Positions 10,922 to 24,316 of a DNA stretch of 64,000 bases are shown here, in pieces. A model generated the notes under the pieces. That model saw nothing but the letters and a program-made list of their open reading frames with translations, was not told the DNA's origin and ran no database searches. The DNA is from Phylloscopus collybita (lineage: Eukaryota; Chordata; Aves; Passeriformes; Phylloscopidae), in contig JAJNNQ010000024.1 in the NCBI GenBank assembly GCA_027886175.1, positions 25,647,001-25,711,000 on the forward strand, written 5' to 3'. The translations under genes were made by a program, and so were the position numbers. Position 1 is the stretch's first letter, and every line of letters starts with the position of its first letter.

Positions 10922-13900
10922 ATAGGAGACAGCCAAATATCCCATTTTCTACACAGATGGGTTCAATGATGAAGTGATAGAGACAAAGAAAAAACTGGCA
11001 GGCAGACAAGCAGCAGGCGCACAGAGAGATAGACAGAGACAGATAAACAAAGCATATTCATACATGTGAATCTGGGCTAAGCAATAGTAACTTCAGCCCA
11101 CCAACAAGGTGAGGAAAGAAATGGCAGAGGCAAGAGTCACCGTAAGAGTGCCTTCACAAGCAGAACCCTTACACTTTACAAAACTGTTTAGAGATTCTAT
11201 TTGCACTGAGCACACTAAAGGCAGTGGTGCTGCTGGTGACACTCAGCTCCACCACAAACTCCAGAACCAAACAGGAATCTACACACCATTATGGAACTGT
11301 GCCTTCCTTTTCTTCCTCACCCTTTGTTTCCATCTAATTTATATTCACCTCTATCCTACTTCTAAATCTCGTCCTCCTGAACCCTTCTCTCTGCCAGGGG
11401 TTAAGATACAAACAACATCAGCATTGCTCATCCTGCCAAAGCCATCTTTATCCATCACTGGGGAATCAGCCTCTCAACTGGGTCCTTTGCAGAACCCAAG
11501 TGGACACTTGCTGGTCATTCTCCTCTCTACCCAAATGCCCATCTCTGCTCATCTTCTGCAACTCTGAAAAGAACTGCAACCCCAAACTGGAATTAAAACT
11601 TTCATTGACATCAGTAGGATACAGGGTTTAGATGTGTCAAAATTTGCCTTTCAGCCCTACTACCCTTTCTTCCACTTGTGTATTTTTCCACTGATGACAT
11701 CATCAGGCAAAACACCATAAGGAGGGAGACGATTAAAGCCAAGGAAGATGGTTTCTTTACTGGGAAATTTTTTGAAATGAACATATCTTAATTTCTCACG
11801 GTAACATATGTGTTTGCATTTTCAACTCACTCCTCTCAGATCAAGAGATCTGAGATCAAGAGATCAAATGTGGCAATGATTACTGTAGTATCCCCAGCCT
11901 TTTTTACCTAAACGTTTCAGAGCATTTCACAAGCTGTTCATGAAACTTCAAGGCATGCAGAAGGTTCTCCCATCACTCTAGTTCACTGCTAGGGAACAGA
12001 AGAGCAGAGATGAAGTACACAGGTCAGTACAGAAGTCTACAGCAGACACAAAACATCCTTTTATTTACATTTTGAATATCTTCTCTTCTTGCACATGCCA
12101 TATCTAAGGTCATTAAAAATAGTACCTGAATTTAAAAAAAAACAAAACAAAAACAAAAAACAACCCCAGTATTTGAGGACTGTACTCAGGATCCTTGACT
12201 TGCACTTATCTCACCCATGACTTTTTCCTAATGCTGCTTATCCAGAATAACCTACTCCCATACAAATCCAGCACAGCTGCTGAGAAAACTACCATGAATT
12301 CAGTCAAGCAAGTTTAGGATATATTGGGTGTATTCCAAACATCCAAATCAATTATGGTGCATTCTCAGTAAACCCAGTGATTCCAAGAAGCTTTGGAGCT
12401 CCTGAGCATGGGCATTATTACAGTTGTCTTGCACAAAAGTGGTGAGCTTGGTGCACCTTGCCCAAATTCTGCCCAGCTAGGTTTGACCGTGCACACGCAG
12501 CAGATCTGATTACACTACAGAGCAGGAACCATGGTATATGGCCCCTTCTGCCACAAGGAGCGGGTTCCTGACCTGCTGAGGCAGAAAATAAGGAAGCAAA
12601 TTGAACACCACTCCTCAGTGGTGTGTTCACCACTCCATTTGCTCAGCTTACTGTGCTTCTTTTGTTAAGGTGAACTATACATGCATTCAGAATAAGGATA
12701 TAGAAAAGTAAAAGCTTTATAAAATAAACAAAGAGCAATAAAGACTTGAAGATTTACAGCTTTATGCATATGACAAACTAGGCTTTTTCCTGCATATTTC
12801 CTAAAAAACAGACTATTGACCATTAAAGTCTCTCTCAAATCATGCAGAATTACTTCCTCTGAGGGGAAGCAAGATTCTCTCTGACATGGCAAGAAGCCTC
12901 AACAGTTCTGGTTAAAGAGGTTCACCCAGAAGTTCAGCTCATTTGCTCAGGCTTTGCAGAAAGTCTGGAGAAATCCATGGCCTGTCATTCTTCCGGATTC
13001 CAAACTCTCCACTGTGTTCTCACTGATCTTTAGGCACATTGAAACTTAGGAAAACAGGACAGCCAAGCAGAATTTCCCCCTAAACACATCAGTGATCCCC
13101 ATCAAAAACCAAGGAAGGGCCACACAAAGATGTGAGTTCAATGAAACGGTTAAAAAGTAAATATCCTCTAGATTTGCTGACTTGATGCTTATATAGTTGT
13201 TGACTCTTTAAATAATGGCACCCAGAAGAAAAAATGGTGTGTCCTATAAAGCACTGCTTTGGCATTTTTGAAGACTACATACATCCTAATTAAATGTGGC
13301 AAACGTTGTACCTCAGTGCATTAAAAACCAAATCTAGAAACTGATTTATTAAAGTAAATGCATAACACTGAAGGTGCTTAATGACAGAAAAAAACTGGCA
13401 GTTTTTATTACCACAACAGGATGTAGAGGTAACTGCGCAGTAGGGAACCTTTGTAGAATATCCCTATGTCTGAATTTTCCATGTAAAGTAGACACAAGTA
13501 TCCTAAAGACTAAGAGGACTCAAATACAATTGACTTGAGGATCTCTCAAAGAACCCGTGCTTATCAGCAGAATGAATCTGGGAGACCATTCCATCTAAAA
13601 ACCAGCTCATATATGTGTGAAAGGGGAACTGGGGGAAAGACATCTACTTAGGGGATGTAGAGGGGGGAAAGATATTTACTGTCTTTCCTGTACAAAGAAA
13701 CTTGACTTGCCTTTCTCAAGTGGGAATTATCCCAGTAAAACTCTTCTCCATCTACTCTATTCATCTGCCTTGTGAACCTCATTGTGCTGTGTCTGCCAAA
13801 AGTTCCACCAGGCTGAGACAGTATGAGAGTACTTAAGAGGTGCACTTGGCATCCTAACCAGCCTCAAGATCCAAACCCCTTTGTGTCCTTTTGGAGGTTA

Positions 13901-15324
13901 ATAAGACAAGGTTTTACTGACTCCATCCTGGCTCTTATAAGCTTCTTGGGGATTATCAAAATTGGAAATTGCATATGAAAAAGCTGGTTCATCCAGTTTT
14001 TAGGAGGGACATTCATCCAATTTGCCTTTCGACCCCTGAAATATGAGACATGCCTGAAGAGTGCTCTTTGTTATAGTCTCATAGATATATCCAGCGATGG
14101 TGAGTCCATATGTCTCTGATAAAGGCAAAACCTTATTGTGCATTCCAGCTTTCTCTTTTGTAAACATACTACACTAGATGAATTTGGCTCTCAAGGAAGA
14201 AAGTATTAATTGTGTTGGCTAATAAAACTTTCTGTTGCTGTCCTTCCAATCTGGTCTTCTAAACATCAACAGACATTAAAACTGGCTTTTGGGAAGTGAA
14301 AAAATATCAGAGAGCAGTACAAACCCAAAACTTGTTTGCAAGTTTTCAAGAACTGAGATCTCAAGACCTTGAGAATCTCATTCCCAAGTAACAAAAAGTT
14401 AAATGCAACTATTCCTTGTACATCTTTCAGGTTGGATATACAAGCAACTCAGTTCCTCCCATTGTTCATTCTCCAAGAGATGCCTCAGCAGGAACACACC
14501 TGTGCTCTGCCCAGATCCAGCATTTGCAGGCTCCCATAGGCTTTGTCCCCACTGACAAGTCAGAACAGACAACAATCCTCTTTAAATGTTTGTGCCCAAA
14601 GAACCCTCTAGGGGCTGTTTTCTTCTCCCACATTGCAGTTCTCAGACGTTAACAGCCGCTGCACGCAGAGCAGACATACACACAAGAAGTTCAGAACAAT
14701 GAAACTATTTCAAAGCACCTTTGTCTTTATATGTGATAGGGAGCTCCTGTCTTGATGACTATTTAATGGATCAAGCAACACCAGTATGTATTTCAGCCAG
14801 ATGTAACTTTGCCCTTTGATTGTTACTGTACAAGAAGAGGTGACAGACGGCTCCAGTTTTTGAACGCCCACTTCTTGGACAAAGCTAACACTGGAGCTCA
14901 TCAGGATATATCCAGCTAAGAGAAATCCAACCATGGGAAAACAAAAAAATCTATGTTACTTTAACTCAGTTAAGAGAGTAATTATAAAAAATGAGCAAAC
15001 AAAACACCAAAAAGGTTTTTTTCTTAAAAAATTCTGCGGTTAAAGACTTCGTTAACATGTTGGTATATTAAATGTATTTGGCCTCAATATTCAGTTACTG
15101 TAGAGTCTTTTATCTCATTTTGGAAGTAGAAATAAGACTAATGGCAAAGAAGTCACATACGTGTTACAATACCACAATGGTGTAAAAAAAAAAAGAAGCC
15201 TAACAGTCTTTAACACAGCCAAGAATCATCTGAGCTTCCTTTGTCCATGGAACATGGTCTTTACTCTTCCAACTCCCATCTGCATGTACAATACACTGAG
15301 GAAGGAAGAAAGAAAGGCCTCACT
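10922..15324. other. non-coding DNA
   Basis: No gene is supported. The longest open frame (11109-11567, plus, 152 codons) is Leu/Pro/Ser-rich, lacks a domain pattern and has no splice or promoter context. An A/C-rich run lies near 12133-12165. Confidence 0.45.
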
Positions 15325-15395
15325 TCCTTCTTCTCTCTGTGCCTCGATTGTTTCTGATTAAAAAATGGAAATAATAATGTTGATTCAGCTACTGA
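15325..15395 (+). mobile_element. MIR-like SINE fragment
   Basis: The sequence 'ctctgtgcctcgattg' followed by 'tctgattaaaaaatgg' and 'aataataatg' follows the MIR core and 3' portion (consensus 'ctctgtgcctcagtttcc', 'atctgtaaaatgg', 'ataataat'). It is inactive and only a short piece remains. Confidence 0.6.
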
Positions 15396-16687
15396 AATTA
15401 GGCAAAACTAAATTAGCTACTTTCATGAAACACTGTAAGATATTTGAATAAGTTTCTTCAGAAATGCAAAGTGCTATTTATGCATATCAGCAGCTATCTA
15501 TGGCTAAACTGTCCTAGAACCTTTTGTGAGCATTCTCTCCTCCTGCTGAACTCAGCTGATAACTGTTCTTTGTTTTGAAGGACATGTGTAACTCCTTTAT
15601 CTAAAAAAGCCTGGGAAAGACTTAAGACACAACTGGCACCTCACTTTTTTGGTTAATGAGAACAAAGCAAACCAAAACAACTACAACAACAAAAAGAAAT
15701 CACACTGGGTCTCAGGATGAAACCTTTGCAAATGAGAAAAAAAGGCATCATTTTGGATGCTAAATTCTTTGCTGCCTTTGCCCGAGCATTATGAGAATAA
15801 TCATCAATATCTCGTAAAAAGCAAGCCTTTTCATCAACTCTATAAGCTGAGATTTCAAGGAGAGATCTAGGAAGAATCTTATTAATACACCTATGTATGC
15901 TGCCACAAGGGAGACAGTATCTAACACAGCAGAAATGAGGTCAAATGCAGCAGCACTGTCCTAAAGAAAACTGTCTCCTGGCCACAAATCACTTGTGGAG
16001 TACCATGCATCATCTTTACTGCTTCAGACATATGCCAGCTGCAGCCAGTAGGGAGAAATACAAAGCTAAATTCAGCTCTTGGTTCAAGGTTGGTTCTTCT
16101 AAATTTCATGGATTGGGTCCACTTTTATAAAAACGTAACATAGGAAAAAAATACGACCCATAAACATTTTAACAGATACACAGACATTCAGAAATTTCAC
16201 GTGGAACTTCTTTTAAACCCAAGAGCCCAGTCCTCTGAAGATGATTGTTGTATGATGATTATTCCAGCTCACTGCTCATAAGGAAAAAGGAAAGGGCTCT
16301 GGCCTCATCCCAGCCCTCTCTGGTCCTACTCATGCAGAACCCTGCTGCGAACATTTTCTCCCTCTCTTGCCAGTGGGACAAAGTTAGCCCCTCTTTTTGC
16401 ATAAGTTCAGACTTTTGTCCTCATTTTCTTTGAACAGCTCTGCCCCCTGCCTGCGTCTCAGCTTTTATTTCTTCTAGCTGTTCACATTCTTCACAAACCT
16501 CCTTCCTAAATGCTCCATTTGTATCCTTCTACCACACTGAAGCCAGTGTTCCATAGTAACATCACTCCAGATTCTAATAACTCTTTAAAACAGCCTACAA
16601 TCTACTGAACCGTGTTCCTGCACCAGCAGACTTCCCCAAGAAACTCCAGAAAAGTTCACTTTAGCTCACTTCCTTTTTGCTTTCAAC
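15396..16687. other. non-coding DNA
   Basis: No gene, RNA or named repeat is recognised in this interval. Confidence 0.45.
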
Positions 16688-16727
16688 CTTTTTTTTTTTG
16701 GTTTTTTTTTTTTTTTTTTTTTTTTTA
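16688..16727 (+). repeat. poly(T) tract
   Basis: T10, then GG, then about 26 T residues. It could be a reversed poly(A) tail of a retrocopy, but no source body is recognised to its left. Confidence 0.85.
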
Positions 16728-17339
16728 CCTGCAAAAGATATGGAATGAAAATTAAATAAATTCTGGTAGCAGAATAAATGATCAGAGGGCTGGGTATGGA
16801 TGTGATCTAGACAAGAGGGTTTTCACTTCAGCATAGAGACAGTTTTAACTGAGATAGCTCAATTATTAATAGGAGTTTGGTCAAGACAACCTAGAGCTGA
16901 ACACTGTGAAATTACATGGCTCAAAACACATGCTAAATTCAGCTGAGATCCAACATAATACAGCCTGCATGAGCAGGGCAGAACAGTTTTAATGTCATCC
17001 AAACTATCTAAGCAAACACTGGCTCTCAACCTCCATGAGGTAAAAAAAAAAACAAAAAACTTTCCAAAAAACAAAACAAAAACCCAACCAAAACCCAAAC
17101 TCCAAGACTTCAGGTGTCAGTTCTAGTCTGACATGCCAGAGAAAGACCACAAATATTCAAGAACTTCATAGGGAGGCTAAAGGAAAGCCGTTAGAGTAAA
17201 GAAAGAAGTTGCAATGCACTTCAGGGTGATGACAAGGCATAGACTCAAGAGGGAAGGATAAAACTTGCTAGCACAGCTATAACTAACACTCTCCTATCTG
17301 CTTTCAGAAACTGATAAAAGTCATTATCTCTGTCCTGAA

Positions 17340-17437
17340 GACACGTAACTGAGACACCAGGAAATGAAGTGACTGGTTGAAAATAACACAGAAAACTAGA
17401 AACAGACTGTGAATCCTGCTTCCCTAATGCAGAGCTT
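17340..17437 (-). mobile_element. MIR-like SINE fragment, reversed
   Basis: The plus strand reads 'ctgagacaccaggaaatgaag', 'tgactggttgaaaataacac', 'agactgtgaatcctgcttcc' and 'atgcagagctt'. This follows the antisense MIR consensus (the 'gaggcacagagaggttaagtgacttgcccaaggtcac' region through to the 'gaacccaggtctcc' and 'ccagagct' blocks). It is moderately diverged. Confidence 0.6.
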
Positions 17438-17959
17438 ACCCTCACCAGTACCTTGCATACAGTAGTGACTGCATTGCAACCTGATTAAAACTTCTGATAC
17501 TGCACTATGACTTTGTGCTGACAAAAATATTTAAGATCCCTGTAAACACATTGGGGGAAAAAAAAGTTTGTCTACCAAAGTATTAAGAAAGGCTTGGAAT
17601 GGGATCTAGTCCCCTGTAAAAAGGGACTCAAAGACTAGTAGAAAAAGCAAATTAATTGGAGAATCCAGAAATGCCCAGCACCCGGGAAAAATAACTGAGC
17701 TTTCTCTTGTCCAACACAAAGTTGTGCATAGCTGACTGTACTGCAAAAGCACAACTGGCTTTTAATCTCATTCAGGAGCAGCTGCTTTCACAGAAGTGAA
17801 ATGTTTCAGGATGAACCTGACTGACTTGGTGGATAAATGATTTGAGGTTGTTATAGCTCAGAAGGAACCAGCTCATTTAGGAGATGTCACCATCTTAAAA
17901 CCACTCTTTTTATCCAATTGGAGCAAGCTTTGAAGCTTTCCAAACTTGGCTGTAGCTTG
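17438..17959. other. non-coding DNA
   Basis: Nothing recognisable is seen. Confidence 0.4.
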
Positions 17960-18660
17960 GAGAGGAAAATAAAAGCAGCATTTTCATGAAATGCTGGAAA
18001 TTACAAAACAGGGCTTGGACTTCAAAGGGTCCGCCAGGACAGGCTGGGCCTTCGCCGGGAACTCATGTCACCTCTAATCACTTGTATTAGTTTAGCACCA
18101 GCAAAAGGTGCCAGATTGGTAGCCCCAGGCGCTGCACTCTCTATTTATCCCCAGAGCAGGTACAGCAGGATGGCAGGCTAGCACAGAGATGCCAAGCCCA
18201 GCTACAATTGCTCCCATCCAGGGACCTGGTGAGAGGAGGGTGATGAGGTCTCGGTGCTGTGACTGCCCACACGGGGGCCAGTACCCTGCACTAGGTTTCA
18301 GACAGATGGGATCTCAAACTGCAGGGCCTGTGAAAGGGAAATAAAGGAGCATCGGTCTACAAGCATCCTCTGAGACAGGGAGATAGAAAGACCAGGGATT
18401 CTTTTCTTTGCATTACATTCTAGATGTCTCAAAATGAATGAATACTTGAGAGAGCGACGAGGCCAGAGAGAGTCAACGTACTGAGTACAAATGAGATTTA
18501 TACGTGGCTTGAGTCACTCCAGACAATTAGCTACCCACCAGGCTGTTTGGTTTATTGTCCCTACTGGATAAAGATTTAATAAGCAGTCACCTAGATGGGA
18601 AACATGAGACTTGCAGAAAGGAAACTTTTCATTACTCTACACGGAAAACTTGAGCCCAGT
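17960..18660. promoter_or_regulatory. candidate regulatory block, moderately GC-rich
   Basis: Base composition rises relative to the flanks. The block contains TAAT cores, an 'ATTTATCC' word and a 'TTTAGCACCAGCAAAAGGTGCC' region at 18091-18112; its left half matches the REST half-site 'TTYAGCACC', while the right half fits poorly. A functional role is inference only. Confidence 0.2.
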
Positions 18661-21600
18661 CCTGCAACAGCTCTGCACAGCTGATTCCCACTGGTGTGTC
18701 AGCGGCTGCAAGATGAAGCTCTTTTTCATGACAGTCCACATAGGTGGAAAATATGGGAAACACAGCACCATCTTTTATTGAATAATTACGATGTCAGAAA
18801 TCTTCCACACATTTCAAATATTCTATGGAAATTATTACAGCTTTATTCAGGTGGGTTTTTTTGGTTTGCTTTTTTTTTTTTTGTCTTCAGTACTCAATCT
18901 TACCCAGGACATTTTTTTCACAGCATAAAAACGCAAAATGCTGCATTTTAAAAACTTATCTACTGGGGAAATATGCTGTGTAGGGAACATATTAAACAAT
19001 TCAGTCTATGTTTGGAAAAGAAATACAGATTCATCACAACGAGGAAGGATGTTCAAGAGCATCCTGAAAAAACAGCCGGTATTCAAGCCAAAGGACAGGA
19101 TGAAGTGGGCACAACAGTATAAAGCTGACAAGCAGATTCAACTGACAGAGACAGAAAGAATTGGAAGCTGCCAAAGCTCAAGCTACATTAGGGCTTCTTT
19201 GGATACTACACACACCAAAATTGAAACTAAAAGCATCAATGAGAAGATTTGATAAAACCCCTTCAGATGGGAAAAATCCTGGAGGCAGCCGCAGCAAAGC
19301 ACAAAATACAAACTTTGGGAAATCATAGGAAAAAGAATGCCTATCAAATGTAAGACTGGGGGGGGAAAGGCTGAATTAGAGATTGAACATTTTGTGACCT
19401 CTCAGCAGTCATGCCTGGTATCCAAGGCTTTAACACCCTTCATCAGAAAACTTCTTTTGCTGTTACTACCGCTCATTGCAAGAGAGCTCAAAGCCATTCA
19501 TTTGGCACAATTTTTGTCAGGCAGTGTCCCAGAGGGTGTGGCCCGGTCTCCTGGGAATAGCATTTGTTAGTTTTAGCGAACCAGCAGAGGGAGCACATCA
19601 GCAATTAAACATGGTTTTCTTGTGTTTGTGCCTAAACAATGAGATTTTTTGGTTGGGTTTTTTGTTGTTGTTTTGTTTTTATTCTCAGCATTCCTCTGTC
19701 ACTAATGCCTGTGACTCACTTAGCTCTCAGATTGCTGGGAGTTTAGGAGCCAGAGCCATGAAGAATAGCAGGCTCCACATCCAACCCACATAAAACAACA
19801 GTGGACACAAGCTTCTACCTAGTTGTCTTTCTTCACTTTCTCCCCATGTCAACCTCCATCTTACACATTCCTGACATCCTGCCCATGAAATCTTGTACTG
19901 CCACATGACAATTACTTTCACATTCCTGCACTGTGACCACTAACTTTCTAGTCAGAAAGAAAGGCATATGGATCTCCAGGGAGGAAATAGAAATCAATAA
20001 TTAACTTTCAGTCAGCTGAAAGGACAGCTCTGAAGTCCATAACAGAACTTTCTCAGTCCTACTTTTGTATCCTCAAGGGATTCGTCACACAGCTATTGAC
20101 GATCTTAGAAGTAAGATACTAGAAAGCATGTCTTTTAGTTGAGAAAGTAGAAAAAAGGAAAATCAGCAACTCCCATACTGTATTTACCTCTGAATCAAAT
20201 GACACGCTATACTTGCTTGCATTTTTAGCTCTACCATAACCTCAAGATAAATTCACTCTGAAGGTGTAACATTAAGAGGTCATCTACAGCTGTAATTTAC
20301 AGAATGGCACCATGTCTGTCCTGCAAAGGATTTCCCATAGGTGCTCTGCAGAGGGTTGGAAGCACTGCCTATTCAGATTTCCTTTCTTCTTTGCTGTAGT
20401 TACCAACTGGTTTTAATTCAGACTTTCTTAACCACTGGTTTGATAGTAGCTCAAAGATTCTGGAAGACCCTACGGGTTCTGGTTCACCTTTGGTACTGTC
20501 ATTTACATTTGTGTAAACTGGACATAAAATACTGCCTAGTGATCTGTGTCCACCCACTGCAGAATATCACAAGGAAAGAACTATGACATGAGGTATTGAA
20601 GAAGGAAGTCCTACAGATGCTGCCAGTGTTTGATTAGGTAGGACTAGTTTGTGTTAGAGTCCCTACCTGCCATGAAAGATCTCGAGGAGCAGTGTCTGAG
20701 AACAGCAAGAACAGCACAAGCTGCAAATCCATCCTCCATGGGGCTGGTGGGGCAGGTTGCCAGTGATGGGATGAGGCCATTCTTGGCATGAAAGAATTTC
20801 AGCCTTTGTCCTGGAATAGTCCATGGCCTTTCCTCCCAGAGTGTCACCTACTGCAAACTCAGCCAGTGGCTCGCTTGTCTGGGAGGTGAACACCTGGCCC
20901 CCCATACAGCCCGGGAACCTCCACACTCATTTCACCAAAGCCAACAGCCAGCTGTCAGAAGAACAGTGGGTTTTTTTCTTTAAAGACAGCTTTATCCCAT
21001 TCGCCCAATTTCCCATTCCTGTATTCTATCTACTTCAAGATACAGTCTTCCCTGCTTCCCTGCACGTAGCAAAAGCTGAACTTCTTTCTTCTTGCAAATC
21101 TCAGAGATGTGTAGCAACCTGCCCTGCAGCACTGGCAGCCCTGGTTGCCCCAGCAGCTATGGAAGAGCACGAGGTGGCACATGGCCCTGTGACTCTGGTG
21201 ACCATTTTACAAGACCCGTCTGCAAACAGAACTCCCGCCAGCGCTGGGTGGTCAAAGTGCCGTCATAGCACACGATGGTGCTGGAGGATTAAGTACAAAA
21301 GTGTAAGAAAACATGGAAGACACAAGCAGTAGTCATTCTGAAATGCTCCTGTTAGAGGAGAATTGGATCAGTGCCGTAGAACTAAGAATAGAACTAAATA
21401 TTAACTTTTATAATAAATACTAACCAAGAATATAGTCAACACTATCAACGGAAAAACCACCTGGACAAAAGCATTTGCCTTTATTTCCTCCTCACTGAAA
21501 GTTTCATACATCTGTGAAAATCTCTTCAAGCTAAAACAGTACAGATCTTACAAAAGTATCTCAAAATTTGGTGTATGGTCAAACACTACTTTTTACCAAG

Positions 21601-22774
21601 AGAAAACTGGCAAAGATAGATTATCAAAAGCCAAGTTATTTTTCACAGTTGATACTGTTTGTTTACTTTCTAAAATTCTCTTGGACCAAACTAACGGGAA
21701 CACTGAAGTCCGTTTCACTGTGATTTGCCATCATTTTCCCTCTGCACCACAGTGTGAATGTCAGATCCTTCAGAGGGAACAAGTTATTCTTTAACAGTAA
21801 CTATTTCCAGTGCATTGTTTCAGTAAAAAAAAAAAACAAAAAAACAAAAACAAACTTTTATAAAAGATTTGGATTTTCTAAAAGTTCTGTTTAAAAAAAA
21901 AATCTAAGTAACTTGAAGTTAAATTTCAATTTTTAAATTCCCATTAACATTTATGAATGTCTTTCAGCAGAAGCTCTTTACCATACAGATCGCAGTTTAA
22001 AGAAGTCCTATAAAAACAGACTGGAGTGAAACCAACTGAAATCTGTAAGGCCACAGCATGCCATCAATTTCTAAACAGAACTTCTATTCAAATTATTCTG
22101 CTTAAAACCTCATATGGTCTGCAAAAATGAGCAAGGTTTCCTTGAAACGATTTAAATAACAATTTGTCTAAAACTGTAATCTCTCTTGTATGGGATTTGT
22201 AAGCCATCCCACAGAATTCTCTAGCAGGGGACACTATTCCCTATTTACATCAAAGTTTTATATAAATAATATTACAAATTTTTTTTAATATTCTGCAGCT
22301 GTTTTCCCTTATGAATAAGCTGGGCCTATGAAGAAAACGTGAAAATAGGAAAACTGTGAGTAATATTTATGATAATGATATATTCAGCTCAGGAAATTGC
22401 TACAACTGTCTTTATCAAAATAAACAAGATAGATATTTTTTCCTCTTTTAAGAGAAAAGCAAAATCCTGCACTATTAAAAATAATTTGACTTGGTATTTG
22501 TTTGGTATTTGGATTTAACTGTCTTATATCCCATTTTTGGTCCCGTTGAAAAAAAGAAACAACAAAACACCAAAACCCCAGCACAAAAACACACACACGA
22601 AATCCCCAGCAGCATTGCTTCTCGTCTCCCAGGAGTGAGAGCGGCACATACACACGCCATTCAGCCCAAAATTGCTCTAGCTACAGGGCATGGCAAGGCA
22701 TGAAATAACTGCTCCAGAGCACTTCCTCGTGTGGGTGTGTTAGATAACTGTCTGCTCCAACACTAAAATAAAGC
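18661..22774. other. non-coding DNA
   Basis: No gene is supported. The 169-codon plus frame at 20823-21332 starts opposite an overlapping minus-strand frame and has no domain pattern. An A/C-rich run lies near 21824-21852. Confidence 0.45.
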
Positions 22775-22905
22775 ACAGTGTGACCCAATGAGCAGCGCCA
22801 GCGCTGCCCTGCACAGCTGCCCAGGCTGCGGGCAGGGCACCCGCAGCACCCCGCGCCACCGCACCCGGCCGTGCCCCCCTGGCCAACAGGTCTGGCATTC
22901 CCCGA
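22775..22905. other. small GC-rich patch
   Basis: About 110 bp of CpG-containing sequence ('agcagcgccagcgctgccc' to 'ccgtgcccccc') stand out from AT-rich flanks. It is too short to call a CpG island. It may be a distal regulatory site or a GC-rich repeat remnant. Confidence 0.35.
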
Positions 22906-23010
22906 GTTCCAGCTACATCACCACATGCTGGATTTAAGTTTAGTTAGGCATACTTTACCCTTTGCTGCTGCATCCAGATTGCCAACGGACTTTGTGCCAT
23001 TGAAAGAGCT

Positions 23011-23038
23011 AAGATTTTTTTTTTTTTTTTTTTTTTTA
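23011..23038 (+). repeat. poly(T) tract
   Basis: About 27 consecutive T residues, with no associated retrocopy recognised. Confidence 0.85.
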
Positions 23039-24261
23039 ATAGCATTTAGTTGGGGTTCAAGGAAAATCACATCCTCCTAGTGAAAAAGGTTTTACTATCA
23101 GAAAGAAATCTTACCGGGTAATGAAAAATGTTTCCCCTACTGTGACTCTCTTTCTCTGCTTCAATTCCTCTTGCCTGGAGTTTTCATAAAATCAAGAGGT
23201 ATCTTGTAGTAATTTTTAAAGCTTTTCAGAAATGTTCAGATGAGTCTGAGCTTCTGCTAAAAGTACATGCAAGAATCCTGAGGACAGGTCCATGTGCTCT
23301 GCTACAAAAAACCTGGGCAGCTGAGGAACATACACCTGCACTGGTGCAGGAGAAAATGACAGGTGCCTGAAAACCCCTCACCCATCCCATCCCACGAGGA
23401 GGACGGCTGCGAACACTCCTGCAGCCTCACTCCAGGCTGACCACTGTCTAGAGGCATCAGCAAATCCACCTTTAAGACCCCTACATTTTTTTGGCATAAC
23501 TTCAGCATCCCCTCTATGACCAACCTGAGTTTCAAAGCCTGAGATTCAAACTTTAGGCGAGGAAGAAATACCTCACTACAGTTAACAGGTCATTTAGAGC
23601 AACAAATACATTTAAAGTCTAGCAACAAATTATTAATTTAGAAGTTTGAACAAAAATAATGAAGAAAAAAAAAGATTAGTAAATAATAAATGTCGCTGCC
23701 CAGCAAAGAGACGAGCCACCACATTTTGGCACACTGATATATAAAACCTTGAAAAGTTTCACTCATGTTCTGGAAAAGCTGCTAATAAAATGGAGCAAGT
23801 AGTTTCTGTAGTTAGAGTGCCAGTGAATAGATCTGCTGCTTTGGGTTTCAATTAACTTAGTTTGTTCAGCGAGGAGGCACTTCTGTAGAAATGGGGACTC
23901 GTAAGTTAAAGGACAGCTGAAAAAAACCCCACCAAACAACAGCAAAAAAACCTGTTGGCAGCAAAAGTTCTTTCTGGCTGCAAAATAATGGATTTTTAAG
24001 AAACATTTCAAAGGATCTGAAGGTTTTGGAGAATCTCCTAGGCAGCCTCAGGTGGGTTAGGAATATTGCATTATGGACTTCTTTGTGCTAAAAGGAAGGC
24101 CTAATGCATGTTTTTAAGAAGTCCGCCTCTTGCTATTAAATAAATAATTTTCTATTAAAAAAAGGTGATTGTTACTGTTCAGAGATCTCCAGTGATCAGC
24201 GTCCATTTTATATAATTACTTAGGATTCTCCAGAACATTTTATGTAACTCACTTCCACTAT
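23039..24261. other. non-coding DNA
   Basis: No gene or named repeat is seen. Confidence 0.4.
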
Positions 24262-24284
24262 CCCTTTTCTTTTTTTTTCTTTTT

Positions 24285-24316
<32 letters not shown>
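24262..24316 (+). repeat. poly(T) tract with C interruptions
   Basis: About 55 bp of T with single C interruptions, ending at 'ttttttgctaccagcag'. It superficially resembles a polypyrimidine tract and acceptor, but no exon follows. Confidence 0.85.

Noticed and set aside
11109..11567. 152-codon plus-strand frame
   Set aside because: It is Leu/Ser/Pro-rich without domain or regulatory context.
11990..12060. Possible reversed MIR ('ggaacagaagagcagagatgaag...')
   Set aside because: The match stops after one block and does not continue into the rest of the MIR core.
20823..21332. 169-codon plus-strand frame
   Set aside because: No domain or splice logic is seen, there is a competing minus-strand frame, and composition is ordinary for chance.
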